Source: Physocladia obscura
Lineage: Eukaryota > Chytridiomycota > Chytridiomycetes > Chytridiales > Chytriomycetaceae
Reading direction: 5' to 3'
DNA: 30,778 nucleotides
NCBI GenBank assembly: GCA_027596945.1
Contig: JADGJH010000104.1
Coordinates: 1-30,778 of the forward strand
This document shows positions 28,820 to 30,778 of this stretch, one piece after another; position 1 is the stretch's first letter; each line of letters opens with the position of its first letter. The position numbers were made by a program, and so were the translations under genes. The notes beneath the pieces were generated by a model, which was not told where the DNA came from, ran no database searches, and saw only the letters and a list, made by a program, of their open reading frames with translations.

Positions 28820-30240
28820 AAATCAGTTCCACTTGTGCTTCACCCCCTGGCCATTTTCAGATGCAACTCATAAAATGTACAGCAAGCTGTCTTGCATCAA
28901 TATGCCCCTCCAGCCATTCATTTTTATTGTCTCTACACTTACTATTTTCAAGGAATGTGGAATTCTCAGCTGGCACAAATGTTTGGCAAGTCCAAATCAA
29001 CAATTGCATCATGGATCATGCAATACAAAGCTGATTATGGCATGCAAGCAGCAATAAGAGATGTAGCATACAAGAAGCATGGACCAGAGTGCAAAAAATA
29101 GCTTGTGGATTTGTACTTGAGAGAACTGCTGATGTTTCTTGATGAAGCAAAAGAAAAATACAAAAGCAAGTTTCTGAAATCTAATATTGGTGCCTTTATA
29201 GTATTATATTTTATTCTGAAGGAAGCCAGATTGTCATGAAAAGTTCTCAAACAGCTTGTCATCCAAATTTGCCACACAGATATTCTTCAGTTTTGTAAAG
29301 AATTGCATGATACTGCTGCTGGAGAATCTGGTCTTGTTAGATGAAGTATCTGTGAGATTTAGAAATAAATATGTTATACAAACTGTATATATGTTAGATA
29401 ATAGTTTAATATAGAATTGAAAATAGAAATATTATTTATTAGATACAGTGAAAGAATATAAGGTTTATTTCATAGTGAAATTCAAGAATTGGGATTAAAT
29501 GCTCTAACTTTGTTTTTTAAATTTGAATAATTTTTTTTGCTAAGAAATTGGTTTTAATCAATATTGAGGCATGAAAATTGAGGCTTTTAAAGAAGTTCTA
29601 TTTTTGGACATAAATAATAAGATTCTAAAACTAATTATACTTTTTTGTGCCAATTCCACAAGTTCAAGTGAATCTGCTTCTGCAAGATTCAACAGCCCCT
29701 TTTGATAACCTTGATATGTTGAACCTTGATATGTTGCATAAAAATTGGTGGGAAAGTTATTGTCTGCAGCAGTTTCTACAAAAACCACAAGTCTCACTAC
29801 TATGCTTTTTGGAGTCAGTGGTCTGCTTGAAACATTCTTGGTTGAAGGTATGTTCAACTGGCTCAAGTTTTTGGACTGTTGTACCTCATTTATAACAGAA
29901 TCAGAAGGGATTGTCACGCAATACCTGGACCACACTCTGTTTGGATTGTACCTGGTGCTCACATTTATTGCAACCTATCCATGTATATTTTCTGCAATCT
30001 CTTGGCTTAGTTTCTTTGTTTCTTCCAGTGTATTGCCCATTTCAATTCAATTGAAATTTTCTTTGGCATTGTGAAGAAACAGGCTGTTTGAAAATATGGT
30101 AAAAATCCACAAAAAGATTTTATTTCTATTTTGAGCACATTCTTGGAAGAGTTTATGGATATGCTTTTCAAGCAATTTTTTAGAAAAGTGAGTATACAAC
30201 AGGGAGATTTAAAGCAGCAGGTTTTAATATTAATATTGAA
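28820..30240 (+). pseudogene. Decayed DDE-superfamily transposase
   Basis: Several plus-strand pieces align in order with the DDE endonuclease family common in zoosporic fungi and oomycetes. Piece 1 (about 28949-29342, one frame): helix-turn-helix SQLAQMFGKSKSTIASWIMQ, then LVDLYLRELLMFLDEAKEKY, KEARLS-stop-KVLKQLVIQI, and HTDILQFCKELH. Stops are at 29099 (TAG) and 29237 (TGA where Trp is usual). Piece 2 (about 29780-30240, shifting frames): SGLLETFLVEGMFNWLKFLD, PGPHSVWIVPGAHIYC, NSIEIFFGIVKK, KDFISILSTFLEEF and FFRKVSIQQG. In the usual W-I-x-D-G-A motif the Asp reads as Pro; the later Glu in NSIE remains. About 400 bp between the pieces is unrelated or too decayed. No terminal inverted repeats were found. 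Confidence 0.7.
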
Positions 30241-30474
30241 GAAATCTATAAGTTTAAACCCATTGAAAATAATTTTTAATAAATAATGAAAGTTTAGTTC
30301 AATTACTTTTAATTTGTCAAGTGAAAAGAAAGACAAAGGAAAAGAAAAAAGGTGGTGAAAAAGTCATGCAACATGATCAATATAAGGATTTATTTTTGTA
30401 TGAAAGTTTCTCAATGTTTGAGAATGGTGTTTATTGTAATTAAACACCAGATCAACATGTTTTTCTATTTCTTT
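30241..30474. other. Short region after the transposase relic
   Basis: Holds a plus-strand open frame near 30320-30441 (KRKTKEKKKGGEKVMQHDQY then KDLFLYESFSMFENGVYCN) with no recognised family. It may belong to the same or another decayed element. Confidence 0.3.
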
Positions 30475-30778
30475 TTACAAGCACTTCAAAATTTTCAAAC
30501 CATCCTTCAGAACTCTCAAATCTAATAAGGTTTGTTCACTGTGACAAGTTGCAACTTTATTGGATTCACTTGCCAAGTAAAGACAAGTGGCTTCCTCTGT
30601 TGGTGCCAATCTAAAAAGGTGAATTAATTCCAAAGGTGGAGCTGCTTGAACTCTCACTTCAACAAGGTGTGCTTCATGTTGAAGTTCTGGTGACTCTGTG
30701 TTGAGAGTTAATGGAATAAAACAAGTAATGCAAAGAGAAAGTAATAAATAAATAAAAGTTATTTTATTATTATTATTT
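30475..30778 (-). CDS. Unrecognised open frame running off the right edge (partial)
   Basis: The minus strand is open from near the window edge to the TAA at 30475 and includes LNTESPELQHEAHLVEVRVQ, APPLELIHLFRLAPTEEATC, and a Leu-rich end LLDLRVLKDGLKILKCL. It has better amino-acid composition than its AT-rich surroundings but no known motif. It could be the last exon of a gene to the right or a piece of another element. Confidence 0.3.
   Translation of the reverse strand, partial: NNNNKITFIYLLLSLCITCFIPLTLNTESPELQHEAHLVEVRVQAAPPLELIHLFRLAPTEEATCLYLASESNKVATCHSEQTLLDLRVLKDGLKILKCL

Noticed and set aside
1..30778. tRNA, rRNA, CRISPR or bacterial operon structures
   Set aside because: I looked for B-box-like GGTTCRA contexts, regular spaced repeats and Shine-Dalgarno-led gene runs and found none; introns mark the DNA as eukaryotic.

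Overview
The window looks like nuclear DNA of a fungus, probably an early-diverging (zoosporic, chytrid-like) one. The case rests on a PacC/Rim101-type zinc-finger factor (a fungal family), a Mediator subunit, R-SNAREs, 5-aminolevulinate synthase with haem motifs, and many short spliceosomal introns (mostly 39-135 nt) with GT-AG or occasional GC-AG ends and CTAAC-like branch points. No rRNA, tRNA, CRISPR array or bacterial operon was seen. The exact taxon cannot be read from the sequence.

Left part (1-9.8 kb): on the minus strand come a UBZ-like/RING E3 ligase (cut by the left edge), an LPLAT-type lysophospholipid acyltransferase, and a pacC-like pH-response factor with three GCCAAG boxes just upstream of its start. 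After about 2 kb with no clear gene there is a NIPA-type magnesium transporter (plus) and a possible small divergent gene. Middle (9.8-20.8 kb): a C2H2 factor, an unrecognised small gene, a tandem pair of synaptobrevins, a universal-stress-protein gene, a decayed Ty3/gypsy-like chromodomain fragment with a possible short LTR, an odd AT-rich reading frame, MED21, and, head to head with MED21, a beta-lactamase-fold protein that lacks the catalytic SxxK.

Right part: a possible membrane-protein gene (minus), then ALAS and the NEDD8-activating enzyme UBA3, packed 80 bp apart on the plus strand. From about 25.5 kb to the end the DNA changes character: AT-rich, simple repeats, almost no CpG, a broken DDE transposase, and no intact gene. 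It reads as a transposon-decay compartment.

The genes are mostly housekeeping (transcription, vesicle fusion, haem synthesis, neddylation, lipid and metal handling) and do not form an operon-like system. The most interesting points are the possible pacC self-control and its polyglycine-expanded first finger, the catalytically dead beta-lactamase-like protein sharing a tiny promoter with MED21, the two GC-AG introns, small exon-coded genes without long ORFs, the chromodomain relic, and the sharp CpG-poor boundary. All exon joins below were worked out by hand from phase, splice signals and protein similarity.
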